From positions 29,276,900-29,340,899 of the forward strand of contig OX419341.1 of NCBI GenBank assembly GCA_948470475.1: a stretch of DNA of 64,000 nucleotides, written 5' to 3'. The translations under genes were made by a program, and so were the position numbers. Of this stretch, positions 47,501 through 58,700 are shown one piece after another. How positions within the stretch are numbered: the first letter of the stretch is position 1; the number at the start of each line of letters is the position of its first letter. Origin of the DNA: Galaxea fascicularis. Lineage: Eukaryota; Cnidaria; Anthozoa; Scleractinia; Euphylliidae. The notes under the pieces are model-generated. The model was not told the origin of the DNA. It made no database searches and saw only the letters and a program-made list of their open reading frames with translations.

Positions 47501-50500
47501 GGCGTCCACAACCTACCAGAGGATACAACCATATCCTCTAGTCCCAGGTACAGGAGCACTCATACCTTGGCCATCTTTTTTATCTTCATTTTCATCTTCA
47601 GAATCGACATCCCAAGAATCCTTCACCTTTAATAAAATAATACAATGCATCACTCTCTACCCTGAATCATCACCATCCTTAAACCACTGCCCTTAAAAAT
47701 CAAAACCTCTAAAACACTTTGAACATTTAACAGTATATAGACTGTCATTGGCCGTGAGAAAATGACAGTGAAGACAGATAGCTTACTCAGAGTTTGAAAA
47801 TAAGTGAAATACACTGTACACCAAAATAATAACAACAACAACATTGACTTTATTTTTAAAAAATATAGTAAGAAAGGCCTTTGAATCTCACAGTTAGCTT
47901 GAACCAACTAGGACTATGTCTAATAAGCTCACGAGAAATAACGTCAAAAATCAGTTACACATAATACAATGAAATATACATTGTACATTTAGCCTAAGAG
48001 AGAAATACAGTGTAGAGAAGAAAAAAAAAAGAAAAAAGATTCTATAAAATGTCCAAGAGAAAGCTACTTAAAATGCAAACACATGTAGCACAAGTCAACA
48101 TTCACCTCCTCAGTTTCAAGAATCTGCAAAAGCAAGGGACTCAATTTGCGTGACTCAAGGGTGCTTTCATTTGCTCGCAAAGATCAGGGGGATACCATTC
48201 CATATTTTTTCCATATTACTTTAATTTTTATTTTTATTTCTATTTTTTTTTTCATAAATGACACAATATATTTTGCATGTCTACAAAAGGTTTACCAATA
48301 TTGTTCTGAACAATAAACAAAAACAAACCTACATATACAACCTTGAAAGCTACAAATTTGAAATTTTGCTAAACTAGTCATTACATAACTATTACAGCTG
48401 TACCTCATCTTGATCTTCAGTCTCCTCCTTGTTGTCTTTGTCTGGCTCACTATCCTCAGCTTCACCAATTTCTTGCTGATCTGTAATCATAAAGATTACA
48501 CTGAAACAAATTTGTATTCTCTTCCTTTTGATAACAAAAAAGCTCACTTAATCACAGGGAAAAATTTATAATTTATCACTGATTAGCAGTGCAATTATCA
48601 CCAGATAATTTCTTGTCCTCATCCACTTCAGTAACTGGACACTCAGTGGCAGCAGTGGCAGTCTCTGTTGACAGTAATTAAATTGCAGATCAAATCAAAA
48701 TACATGTAGAGTTGGCCTGCATTGTCATAATATTATTAGACACCAAGGAGGGCTCAGTGAAACATTTCAGTAAAATAATTACATACAGTTCAACAACAAC
48801 AACAACAACAAAAAATTCAAATACACTATAAGCTTTCTTAGAAGTTAGTGAGAAAATATTAAGTTGAAAAATTAATTATCCAATTTTAATATTATCCCCT
48901 CTTCTATTACAATCGTCACCTGAGCCATCTGCTTTTTCCATCTCTTGCTGCACTTGTTGTGGTTGCTGTTGTTGCTGTTGTTTCTTGGGTTTTTTGGTGC
49001 CATATCTGACAGGTCGTTTTACTCCATCTAGCTCTTGTTGATTCAGGGCTGGAATATCGATAAGACCTAGGGTAAAACAAAAAAGTACACTTGTAGATCA
49101 TGCAGTTGCTCACAAATTATTTATACTTATAAACTGCTGCTCAAAATCAAATCTTGTATTCAAATTGACTAATGGCCAGTAGAGCCTGCTCATACCTTGT
49201 TTTTTCATAGACTCTAACATGGCCTGAGCTTTAGCCTGTTGTTCTTTTTGAGCCTTTGTAAGAAAAGTCCCTTCTTTTTTCTTTCTTGCAATCCTTTCCT
49301 GAAGCAAAAACAGGAATTCCATTGTCAAGTCTATGATACAGCTGTATGTACACGCACATCATCCTGTGATGCCCTGGTACAGCATAGGATTAATAAAATG
49401 CAGTGAGATTACAATTGGCCATTCCGAAATTCAAAAGGGAACTGAAACCATGGTTTTGGGGGACGCAGCGTCAAAATTAGAGACGTTTGTATGGATTTTG
49501 AGCTATGTTTCAAGGTCCATAACTTGGTCTCTGTTCAACCTAAAAGAATCAAACTTGGTCAAACGACCAACCTCAATGTTATCTTTCATGCGATGGTGTC
49601 AATTTATGGATTACTTCAAAATTTGAAACTCGCCCTAGTTCCCTTTTGAATTTCGGAATGGCCAATAATAATCATTACCTTCTCTTTCTGCTTTTTCCTT
49701 TCTTTTCTTTCTTGCTCAAGTCTCAACTGAACAGAGAATCAAAGGTGTTAACAAGAAGGATAATAAACTTATGTAAACTTATGTAAGATTTTAGTCTATT
49801 ATTCACTGTAACTTAATTTTATGAATGTATGTGGTGGTGAATAAATAAATAAATAAAATAAATAAATAAATAAAACCATTCTGTTCATTTTAAGGCACTG
49901 TTTACCCTACAGTGTAGATGATACTAAGAAATGGACAGTTTGCTTGGAGTGTGAAATCCACAAATGCTGACATGCTACCAGGGTTTGACAGTTCTAAACA
50001 GAGAGGTACAATAGGTACAAAGCAAGATAGCCATTCACTCCCTGTATACTGTATCCAGTCAACACTGTGCTTTGGTCCACATGAGAATGATGAAAACTCA
50101 TCTGACCAACAACCAAATAAAATAACTTAATTTAAATACTGTACCTTCTCCAATCTTCTGTTTTCAGCTTCTTCTAAAGCTCGAAGTTTTTCTTCCTCCT
50201 CCTGTTTCCGTCTTTCTTCTTCTAGCTTCAGCTGCTCCAGTCGCTGTTGCATCTCTTTCACCATGGCTTTGTTGGGCTTCTTTGTCTTCTTTTCCTCCTT
50301 TTCTCCCTTCTTCTTCTTCTTCTTTTTTTTCTTGTCCTTGTCATCACCATCATCACCACCATCCTCTCCGTCCTGTTCTTCACCTTTGCCATCAAGATCA
50401 TCTCCAGCTGTCTTGCCTGTGTCTGCATCCAGTACACCTCCTTTAAAAGAAACAAGGAGGACATGTATCAGCTCTGTCATCCCCCCAAAAAATAAATAAA

Positions 50501-50511
50501 TAATAATAATA

Positions 50512-50556
<45 letters not shown>

Positions 50557-53500
50557 ACACCTGTAAATTGTAACATAATAACTTTATTCAAGTCTCAAAT
50601 CTTTCTAGCCAAGCGCATTGATCAATACAATGTACCTGTAAAAACAACTTTCTAGGACAAAAGGTAAGGATACTCTATTAAACGCAATTACCTGGCCAGT
50701 GTACATGTAGATTGAACCTTAAGTAATGGTGTTTCCCTAGCTAAACTTTATTGGTGGCAAAAGACAAGGACTGAAATATAAAACATTACCTGTCTAAAAT
50801 GGCATCAGACCCACTGTCAGTATTAATAGCAGTGGGGAAAAATAGGGGGAAAAGGGCAGGGAGGTGGGGGGGGGGAGGGGGTAAGGAGAATACCAGATAC
50901 ACTGTATATATAACACTGTCTATGAAACACTCCACAGTGTCACTGCAAAGATCCACCCATATACTCACGTTTAAGACAGGCAACAATAATTTTTAAGAGG
51001 TAAGTATTTTCAATAATTTTTGTACCTGACACATTTGATGCTGTAACAGACTCATCCTCTTTACCAGCAGATAATTTGGTTTCAGCTGTTCCTTCTTCAG
51101 TCTTATAGTCCACACTAGTTCCTTCTTTGAACTCTTCCTTTTTAGATTTGGCTTTTGCCTTAGCTTTTTCAGCTTCTCTTTTCTTTTTTTCTCTCTCCTT
51201 CTTTTCTGCCCGTTTTTGTGCTGCTGTTTTCATAGCCCCTGTTTCATCAGGCTCTGTTTCAAGCTCAACTTTCTTCTCAATATTTTCCGGTTTCTTAGCT
51301 GGTTTTATGTTTTCATCTTCCCCAGAATCATCATCAAAATCAAAATCTTTTTTGTCCTTCTTCTTCTTTTTGGATTTTTTACCAGCTGTTACAGCAGGTT
51401 CATCACTAATCTCATTATTTCCATTTGCTTCAAGTAAATTCCCTTCATTTTGTTTATCATCATCATTATCAGCTTTACTTTTTTCATCACTTTCTGTTAC
51501 AACTGACACATTTTCAGCCTGTTTCTTTTTCTTTTGTTTTTTACTTTTCTGTGCACTTTTAACCATGTCCATTAAGTCATCTTCTTCATCTACTCCAGGC
51601 CCATCATCTTCGATGTCCAGTCCCTGAAATCTTCCACCAGCAGGTTTCTTTTCCTGTGTTCAGAATGCAAGTGAAAAGTAAAGAATGTTTCCAAGACTCA
51701 GCAGATGCTCCTCACTATAACCACATGACTTGTATATGGCAGACTCCTGCTATATTTCTCACTAAGGGAAACAGAATGCTTTGGAGAGGTAACAGCTCAA
51801 GATCACCAGCATTAAACTACATGTTACTACTGTGAAAGGTACAGTATCAGTACATGTTCCTACTTGTATTAACAAACAGAAGGAAAAGGTTTGTGATTAC
51901 CAACATTTGAGATAGTGGAGGCCTGTTGTGTTATAATAATAATAATTATTATTATTATCCACATTTAGAAGGGATACACATGTACCAGCTCATTATTGAA
52001 AAAATGGGGACGGGGTTCAGAATTGACTGAAATTTGAACATGGTAATTTGTGGATGGGCACAAAATCAGTTGAACACATCCACAACAATCATGTCATTAG
52101 CTGATAAATTTAATAATGGTTAGTAAGAATAAAATAATATCTTAAGAAGAAAGACACATAATTATGTCACCTTGCTTTCACTAGCAACATTTTCTGCTTT
52201 ATCTGGTTCACCATCCTTCAGTGATTCAAGGTCATTCAATACATCATCTTCCCTGGAAAGATGTCCAAAAGAGATAAGACTCAGATGGCTAACAAGTCAG
52301 CTCGGTTTGAGGAAAATTTGGACATTTTTAATAATCTTTTGCCAAAGTAATCATTTGCTGAAATTAAACCAAGCTGGAAAGGGGGTTTAAATGCCCCTTG
52401 TATAAACAAGCACTTTGTTGTTCTTATGAAAAAAAGTATAAAAATGCATAGAGCCACGATAAAAATAATGCCAAAGCATTACAACTTGTGCTGCAATCAT
52501 CACCAGAGGTTAAGGTCTGATGATGTATTTTATTTACTGAAACATTGGACAACAGTCAAGCTGACCAAGATAGTACAATACATTGGCAGGAACAGAGAAA
52601 CTGAAGTCTGCTATGTAGCATGTTGGCCAACTTAGTACTAACTGGCAGTTCAGATCATGTGTATTACAGGCAGTGCAGAGTGAGATTGGTTGATATACAT
52701 GTATATAATCCAATAGTTGGATATAGGTCATACCACCAATAATCAGTAGATGAGTAGTTGACATAGAGACCGATCACTTGGCAGTCAAGAATCAGTCAAC
52801 ATAATCAAATGACAATCAAATGATAATTATTGCGGCCAACGATTGATTGATAGTCCACTGATACTTGGTAAAGCATGGGTGTAGCACCGGTGAAGTGTGC
52901 ACAAAGTGTTGTTGAAATAACAGTGAAGTATTGGCATGTATAATGATCAAAATATCAACTGAATACCAACCGATATAAATTATATTGGTTGATACATCGA
53001 CTGACCACTGATTGACCACCAACTATCACCCAACTTTAAACCAACAATCAATCAACCATTGACTGACTATTGACCATTGTTTTGACCAATTATTGGTGGA
53101 TATGTTGCAGACCTAGGTAAAAAAATTTTAACCTAGGTTGAAAATCAATTTCCTTTGTCTCCTAACCCTAATTTTGAATAATTAGGCTTAGGAGACAAAG
53201 AGATTTGAGAATCAACCTAGGTTAAAAATTTTTACTTGTTTTTACCCACAACTGACAGATGTATTGACCATTATAATCCATCAAAGATTTTTGCTTGCAT
53301 GCGATTGGTCTAAACACATCATGTGACTGAATATTCCCCAGCTAAAAACTGGGGAATATCTGGTGATATTCCCCAAATATGAGTTGCAAAAAATATTGGA
53401 AGGATAATAAACACAATAGTCTCCATTTGGCTTTAAAAATATGTGAAGGATATTTGTCCTTGGACATTATCATTTCCTCGCAGCTCACAGTTTTCCTCTA

Positions 53501-53929
53501 GCCTCACTTTCAGAAAACTGTTCACTTCTCCAAACAGATAATGTTCGCGGACAAATATCCAAGCATACTTTCGCACCAAATGAAGACTATTGTTTATATA
53601 ATTATGTTGGTCAGGATTACTTAAAGTGCGCATGATCCTGCAGCTCACCAGCCTGAATTACTGTAAGTGATAGGCTCCCAGGCCAGCACCAGGATCTCAT
53701 ACAATAATTTTGTGAGGGTAGGGTTGAATTCTACAGTTAAGCCAAAGAATTGGGACTTCTACACATGAGGAAGTCAGTGAAAACAGTCAATGAATTGGAT
53801 GTGTATTTTCTTTGTACATGTCATGCGCCACACATATAATGACACAAATCATAAAATTTTATAAACATGTTCAAAGGGTCAAACTTACCAGTCCGCGTCT
53901 TTCTTCTTTCCTTTCTTTGGCTTTCCCAT
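38513..53929 (-). CDS. EIF5B: Eukaryotic translation initiation factor 5B (EIF5B), 26 exons, 1195 aa
   Basis: GTPase that joins the 60S subunit at the start codon. Exons, high to low: 53929-53889, 52252-52171, 51653-51026, 50440-50145, 49726-49679, 49298-49196, 49066-48920, 48664-48602, 48480-48404, 48123-48106, 47626-47566, 46851-46820, 46455-46285, 45606-45499, 44958-44848, 44557-44490, 43839-43698, 43425-43294, 42941-42759, 42445-42152, 41600-41469, 41147-41071, 40610-40478, 40181-40011, 39871-39710, 38620-38513. They sum to 3588 bases. The N-terminal half is the usual lysine- and glutamate-rich, low-complexity region with an acidic serine block. The GTPase core has GHVDTGKT (about 613-620), DTPGH (677-681) and NKVD (731-734). 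The rest matches domains II-IV ([48 protein letters not shown]), ending [15 protein letters not shown]. Length is near the human 1220 aa. It includes an 18-bp microexon (48106-48123). Confidence 0.97.
38848..39474. mobile_element. TIR element and adjoining hairpin in EIF5B last intron
   Basis: AATATCATGGGTGACAAATTA near 38851 and its mirror TAATTTGTCACCCATGATATT near 39381-39401 bound about 555 bases. Directly after, GTAATCAAATGG with CTCGTGAAATTAGGGAA and its mirror form a tight hairpin (39406-39474). An 86-codon plus-strand frame (39034-39294) lies inside the element and is not recognised. Confidence 0.6.
39565..39613. repeat. Homopyrimidine C/T tract
   Basis: An almost pure C with T run of about 45 bases (CTCCCC and CCCTCC units) in the last intron of EIF5B. 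On the transcribed (minus) strand it is G-rich with several runs of three or more G. Confidence 0.75.
44218..44343. mobile_element. Foldback element related to the tRNA-like composite repeat
   Basis: The left end AATCAAATGAACACTGATCCTC and the right end GAGGATCACTCTTCATTTGATT are inverted. An inner hairpin, AGGACTTCAAAGGGGTGAAGTCCT, and a GCAATTGTATATAATTGCG palindrome lie between them. The end motif is shared with 17345-17620 and 55318-55470. In an EIF5B intron. Confidence 0.65.
45027..45490. repeat. Direct repeat pair flanking intron sequence next to EIF5B P-loop exon
   Basis: GCTAGCAGTCTATTAGGACTTGCAATACTTAAACA at about 45045-45079 recurs with one change at about 45454-45488, which ends about 11 bases from the exon that encodes the P-loop. 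The repeated block is about 45-50 bases and the distance about 410 bases. A local duplication is the simplest reading. Confidence 0.65.
49414..49666. mobile_element. MITE with perfect 30-bp inverted ends, in EIF5B intron
   Basis: The ends ATTGGCCATTCCGAAATTCA and onwards (49414-49443) and 49637-49666 are exact reverse complements over 30 bases. The 253-bp unit has no coding capacity. It ends 12 bases before the next exon edge at 49679. The perfect ends suggest a recent insertion or conserved ends. Confidence 0.85.
50490..50555. repeat. (ATT)n microsatellite, and nearby (AAAT)n at 49842-49875
   Basis: AT-only trinucleotide run between EIF5B exons. Read on the minus strand it gives a poly-isoleucine extension to the neighbouring exon frame, which is not coding. 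A second simple run, AAAT units, lies in the next intron. Confidence 0.9.
52680..53240. repeat. GATT/CAAT-rich satellite-like stretch and foldback
   Basis: 52680-53100 is rich in degenerate TTGATTGA, CAATCAAATGA and GACCACC words on both strands. At 53108-53236 a clear foldback follows: CCTAGGTAAAAAAATTTTAACC at the left and GGTTAAAAATTTTTAC at the right, with AATTTCCTTTGTCTCCTAA mirrored by TTAGGAGACAAAGAGATTT inside. In the first EIF5B intron. Confidence 0.6.
53276..53600. mobile_element. Dispersed DNA-type repeat, compact copy
   Basis: Collinear with the interrupted copy at 7380-8615. It holds GGGGAATATCTGGTGATATTCCCC (a near-palindrome), the CATTTGGCTTT region and CACAGTTTTCC mirrored by GGAAAACTGTTC, with mirrored CGGACAAATATCC near its right end. 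Non-coding, in EIF5B intron 1. Confidence 0.65.
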
Positions 53930-55422
53930 TCTGATAACTTGTTTGGTTAACTGGACGATCTAGAAAATCTGCTAGTTGTGTTTGTCACATGTGAACAATC
54001 CATGCGCAGAACCTCAATGGTGGCTCACAACTTTCTCTTCCTTTCTCTCAATTTTATTCTGTTTTTCTGCTTTGCTTTTGATCTTTTTACAAAGTATAGT
54101 CATCTAGGAAACAAGAACCGGGCTATCACACGGTAAATTCTTGAAAAACGTTCAATTTAACTTACGAAACTACAAAAACTTTCCAATCGGACGTGGCGAA
54201 AAGAGACTGAAAAGTATTGAATGTGTGAGGGAAGTTTTATCGTCATCTGCTAGTCCCAGTCTCTTGGAAGACACGCAAGTTTTGCGACCGGTGGAAATCA
54301 GTGGGAAAATCCCAAATTTTCAATACCCACTTTGCTGCTTTGGGATTTTTATGGGTATTATTTTATTAATACCCTAAAAAACCCCAAATGGGAATTTGAT
54401 ATTTACAGGAAGTCACTGGTTGCGGTGCTTAGTCCCTTGTAGTGTAGTAACACGAGGGGAATATAGCAACAACTTGAGGCAAAAGGTAACATTCTTTCAC
54501 TCTGTGGCTTTCACAAAGTGAAAACGAAATTATCAAAATTGTGAAAATTATGTGCCATTAGAAATAAATCAGCACAATACAATCTGCAAATTCTTTGCAA
54601 AATCATTCAGTACTTGAATTGTTTCCAGTTCAGTCCAGACAGGAGATAAACAGAAATTAACGTTTTGTTACCGATCTGGATATAACCCGATACAGAAGCA
54701 AAAAGGGGCGAATATTCGATCAAGATCTCCAAGCATCAACATCCATCTTCCTTCCGTGCGCCATGCCAGTCACCCAAATGGAAAAATGAACAATGGGAGC
54801 TTTTCATGCCGATCTGTGATTGGTTTATTTTAATTTGGCTGGAGTTAAAATGAGAACTGGGATTTGCCTGTTTTTAGACAGGGAAAATGAGATTTGGGTG
54901 ACAAGCATTTATAGTATAAATGCACACATGCATTTGCGACAAACTGAGACGCCTGTTGGCGTTAACGTAGGATGCACTATTTGATGGAAAGATTAGTTTT
55001 GATGACTCACCGCAATGAGATGTTGTTTCTACGTGCGACTAGTTTACGTGTCGAGTTTTCCACTTTTTAATCCTAAATAATCAAATTAGTCTCCCTGTTT
55101 GTTTCAAAGTTGCAGCCTTCTTCTTTCCGTTTGTCACTGTTCTAGCCGTCAAAATTTGAATAAATTTGAATTTTTTTTCAACAAACGTGTCGATGATTAC
55201 GAGACGACGGGCAATTTCCCCTCAATTTCCTTTAACTTGAAAATGTCGGGCCGACCGTTTTCAACTTTGAACCGGATCCCTGTCTCGGTTGTCTGCCTCC
55301 GAAATCGTATGAGTATAATTTCTCAAATCAAATGGAAACTGATCCTCGCAGTTGTGGACGCAATTATATGCAATTGCGCAAAAAAGCCTGAAAAAAAAAA
55401 AAAAAAAACAGAACTTCAACGG

Positions 55423-55456
<34 letters not shown>

Positions 55457-55789
55457 TGTTATAATTTCTTTATAAGTTTTTTCGAGTATAATTTCTTTAC
55501 ATTACAGAAAAACCTTTAAAGGAATTTTAACCATCATTTTAGGTTTGGCATCAACTGAAAAGCGAATTTTTTATTTTCAACTTGTTACTAAAAATAGTGT
55601 GACAGTGCCCCTTTAATTTTGTCCTACATGAGCTTGGGAAACCTGTGGCATCATAACTTCCCAGAGTTCCACTCGCTGAGTCATGGAGCACACATGATAC
55701 CATGGTGGTGCTTCCGAGAAAAATTGAATTTCTACTTTCCTTTGCGATGCCAAGCCAATGAACGTTTGCTTCACTGCAAAACCCTCTTT
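53930..55789. promoter_or_regulatory. Shared 5' region of EIF5B (-) and UBE3A (+)
   Basis: About 1.86 kb separates the two divergent start codons, so the promoters of both lie here. I see no diagnostic TATA box. A small foldback (54300-54400, with GGGTATTATTTTATTAATACCC) and a tRNA-like composite repeat (55318-55470) break it up. Whether the promoter is truly bidirectional cannot be read from sequence. Confidence 0.4.
55318..55470 (-). mobile_element. Composite tRNA-like repeat
   Basis: Has CAAATGGAAACTGATCCTCGCAGTTGTGGACGCAATT, an A-rich link, and the minus-strand tRNA-like part with GGGTTTGAACCCGTGACCTCGCGATACCGGTGCGATG. Same two-part structure as 17345-17620. Confidence 0.65.
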
Positions 55790-58700
55790 ATGTCTTCCAA
55801 AAATAATTGGTCAACCGATGGTAAGGGAGGCCAGAACCATTCTCGGTAAGCCTTGTGCTGTTCTGGTTATAACTTAAGCTTAAGTAAAGACAGCGTTGTG
55901 CATACATTTCAAACATGGTAGTGCCAAGACTGACTTGTCGGTTTGGCGCGTTTGTTGTCGATTTTGATTGTGCTTTTGAGGTAGTTTTGGTTTACTGAGG
56001 TCATCATCGTCTTATCCTAAAGGAACTGCAACGAAGATTCGGATGGAGATGATCATAAAGACATGTAAGTTTTGTTACTTGCTACATGCCAAGATTGATA
56101 TCTTTTAACAGGAGGCTTCCTTATATTATTTTAGCTCTGTAAGCTTGTATTTAGCGTAAAAATTTACCCGTCTATTAAACTGTCTTCGTGGTGTAGCAGC
56201 CAAGACACGCTAGAAGAAATTATCTTAAGCTAAGATACTGAATTTTCTTTTTCATCCATGTAATTAAGCTTACAAATTAGATCCCAGGCTTCTCAGCTGT
56301 CTATGCTCGAAGCATCGGGATTCTCTTGACAACAGAAACATTGACGTTTCGTCGATTTGGATTTTGAACAACTTATTCATACTTTGGAGTGTTTCTGTTG
56401 CTTGTTATTTTGCAACACTGGTGGCAGAACTGTTTAAAGTACAAGTTGAATTAAGCTATAGATGGTTTTCACAGTGACGTCATCAAATCGCTAGGTCTTC
56501 TGAATTTTTATCTATACGATGTTGAAGATGACCAAGAAATAAATGTTTAAAGAAATTAGCAGTTCCGTAATGTCTTCCTTTTTGAAAATACAGCATTTTG
56601 AATTTCGGAATTGTCACCTTGCATGACACCAAGATACAAACCTGTTTGGTTGAAAAAAAATGCATCTTGTCATGATTCTCCTAGTTTAAACATTTCAAGT
56701 ATATTAGGAGATGTGTTTGTACACATGTGTACTGTCTCAGGAGTGGAAAGTAAGCACTTTCATCACAAAGTGAGCTTCATGCAGGAGGTCGTGGGTTCAA
56801 GTCCCAGCCAGACCAACACTCAAGGTCTTTGAATAACTGAGGAGAAAGTGCTTCCTTTGCAAGGAAATTTGCAATTGGTTAGACTTTCTAGTCTTCTCAG
56901 ATAAGGACGATAAAACTGGAGGTCCTGTCTCACAACTCTTCACAATTGATTCTGTGGTATGTTAAAGAACCACTAGGGACATAACAAACCCTGGCTGTGA
57001 CCACCCCTAGTGCTGACCTGTTCTATTCAGCAAGTGGCTGGCTTGGCGTAATATCCCAAAAAGGGTTAAGGTGTATGAGGCCACACGCATAACAGCCATA
57101 AGTCAATGGGACGTGCCGAGTGCTGAAATCATGTAGAGGTATAAAATTATCCCCAGCTACTCTGATATAAAACCATCATGTTCACTTCTCCACAGCAACT
57201 TGAATCCCCGGCTGTTTTTTGTATATCCCCACCTACTTCAAAAATTCTAATATTATCTTTTTCCCTGAAAGCCATGTCTGTGAGATTCCCAGTGCTTTTC
57301 CAGCTCTGTTTTCTTGGAGAATGCAGCATGCCATTTCCCCTATGTTGCAAACCTTTAAAGTGCACCTAACCCCAAAATACTTTTTTCGCTAAAACAAATC
57401 TTTGCACCTGTTGGAAAAGCATTGCGCTCTTTTTGTTCTTTTTTGCCAAATGTTGGCTTTTTATAGGCTTCCAAACGTATGAAAAAATAAGCATCATTTG
57501 GTACATGACTGAGTGAGAAGGGGCGTGGGTCTATTCTTGAATTGACGTCACAAACTGATTTGCATCGCATTAAGTCTTTGTAAACATGCATGCAAAGCAG
57601 TTTTGGACGTCAATTCAAGAAAAGACCCACGCCCTTCTCACTCGGTCATGTACCAAATGATGCTTATTTTTTGTAAGTTTGGAAGCCTATAAATAGCCAA
57701 CCGTTGGCAAAAAAGAACAAAAAACAGCGCAATGCTTTTCCAACATGTGCAAAGATTTGCTTTAGCGAACAAAGTATTTTGAGGTTAGGTGCACTTTAAC
57801 TGTATAAAATTATCATTGGTCAATCAGGGATGTGCTGCATGTGAATATCAATACCATCAGGAGCAAGCTTTTAATCAGGATTTTGTAATGGGCTGTTCAA
57901 ATTGTTTAGGGATTATTGATCATGCTGAAGGCATACTGCTCCCCCCCTCCCTGGGGAGGGTCTGAGGGATGCTACCCAGCAGATAAATTGAAGCCTTGTA
58001 GAGGCATTTTCTGCAGTTCTGTGTAGTAACTAGATCCTCTTAAAGAACTAGTCATTTCATTTAAAAGTCATGGATTTTCCTGTCTGTCAGCCAATTATAT
58101 TTAAGTAAAAATTTATTTATGATATTTTCTTGTAATTGAAGATATTTCAAGTCTGCTGCAGCATTGAAAAGTGCAGCTATCAATCTTATCGCCAGGGTTT
58201 TTGAGGACACCTGCCAATTTATAACAATGAACAAGTAAACATTCACTGGTACTGTAAAGCAAAGCCTCTACAGGTGTAGCACTGTATATCAATGTAAAGC
58301 AAATCCAGAAATGTGAAAGTAATTTTGATAACAATGTTAGATAACTGCAGAAAACTTTTTAAATGCATGTGATTGAATTTTGGAACATACTTTTTACTTC
58401 ACTAAGCTTGGAAATTTGTGAATGATCAGTCCTGAATAGATAATGACAGGCCATCCATACTGCAGTCCTTGAAAATAGGCTATCCAATGGAAGGCTGGAC
58501 AGCCACCTGGCTAAAAGCTTGATTAGGAAATTAATTGGCCAATAATTATTAACAGAATAAAGATACCATTGTAAGTGTGTACATGTACAGGTACTGTAAT
58601 AATCAAAGCTCTGAAAGTTTGTGCAGGAGGATGTAGACCTTTTGACTACCAAAATATTCTGCATGTTTTGCCAAAGGCAGCTCAAATGTAGGTTTCGAGG

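Noticed and set aside
50127..50591. 154-codon minus frame with a poly-isoleucine run
   Set aside because: It is the EIF5B exon 50145-50440 read on into the (ATT)n intron microsatellite; only the exon part is coding.
51127..51627. Serine- and phenylalanine-rich plus-strand frame of 166 codons
   Set aside because: Antisense shadow of the lysine- and glutamate-rich EIF5B exon 51026-51653.
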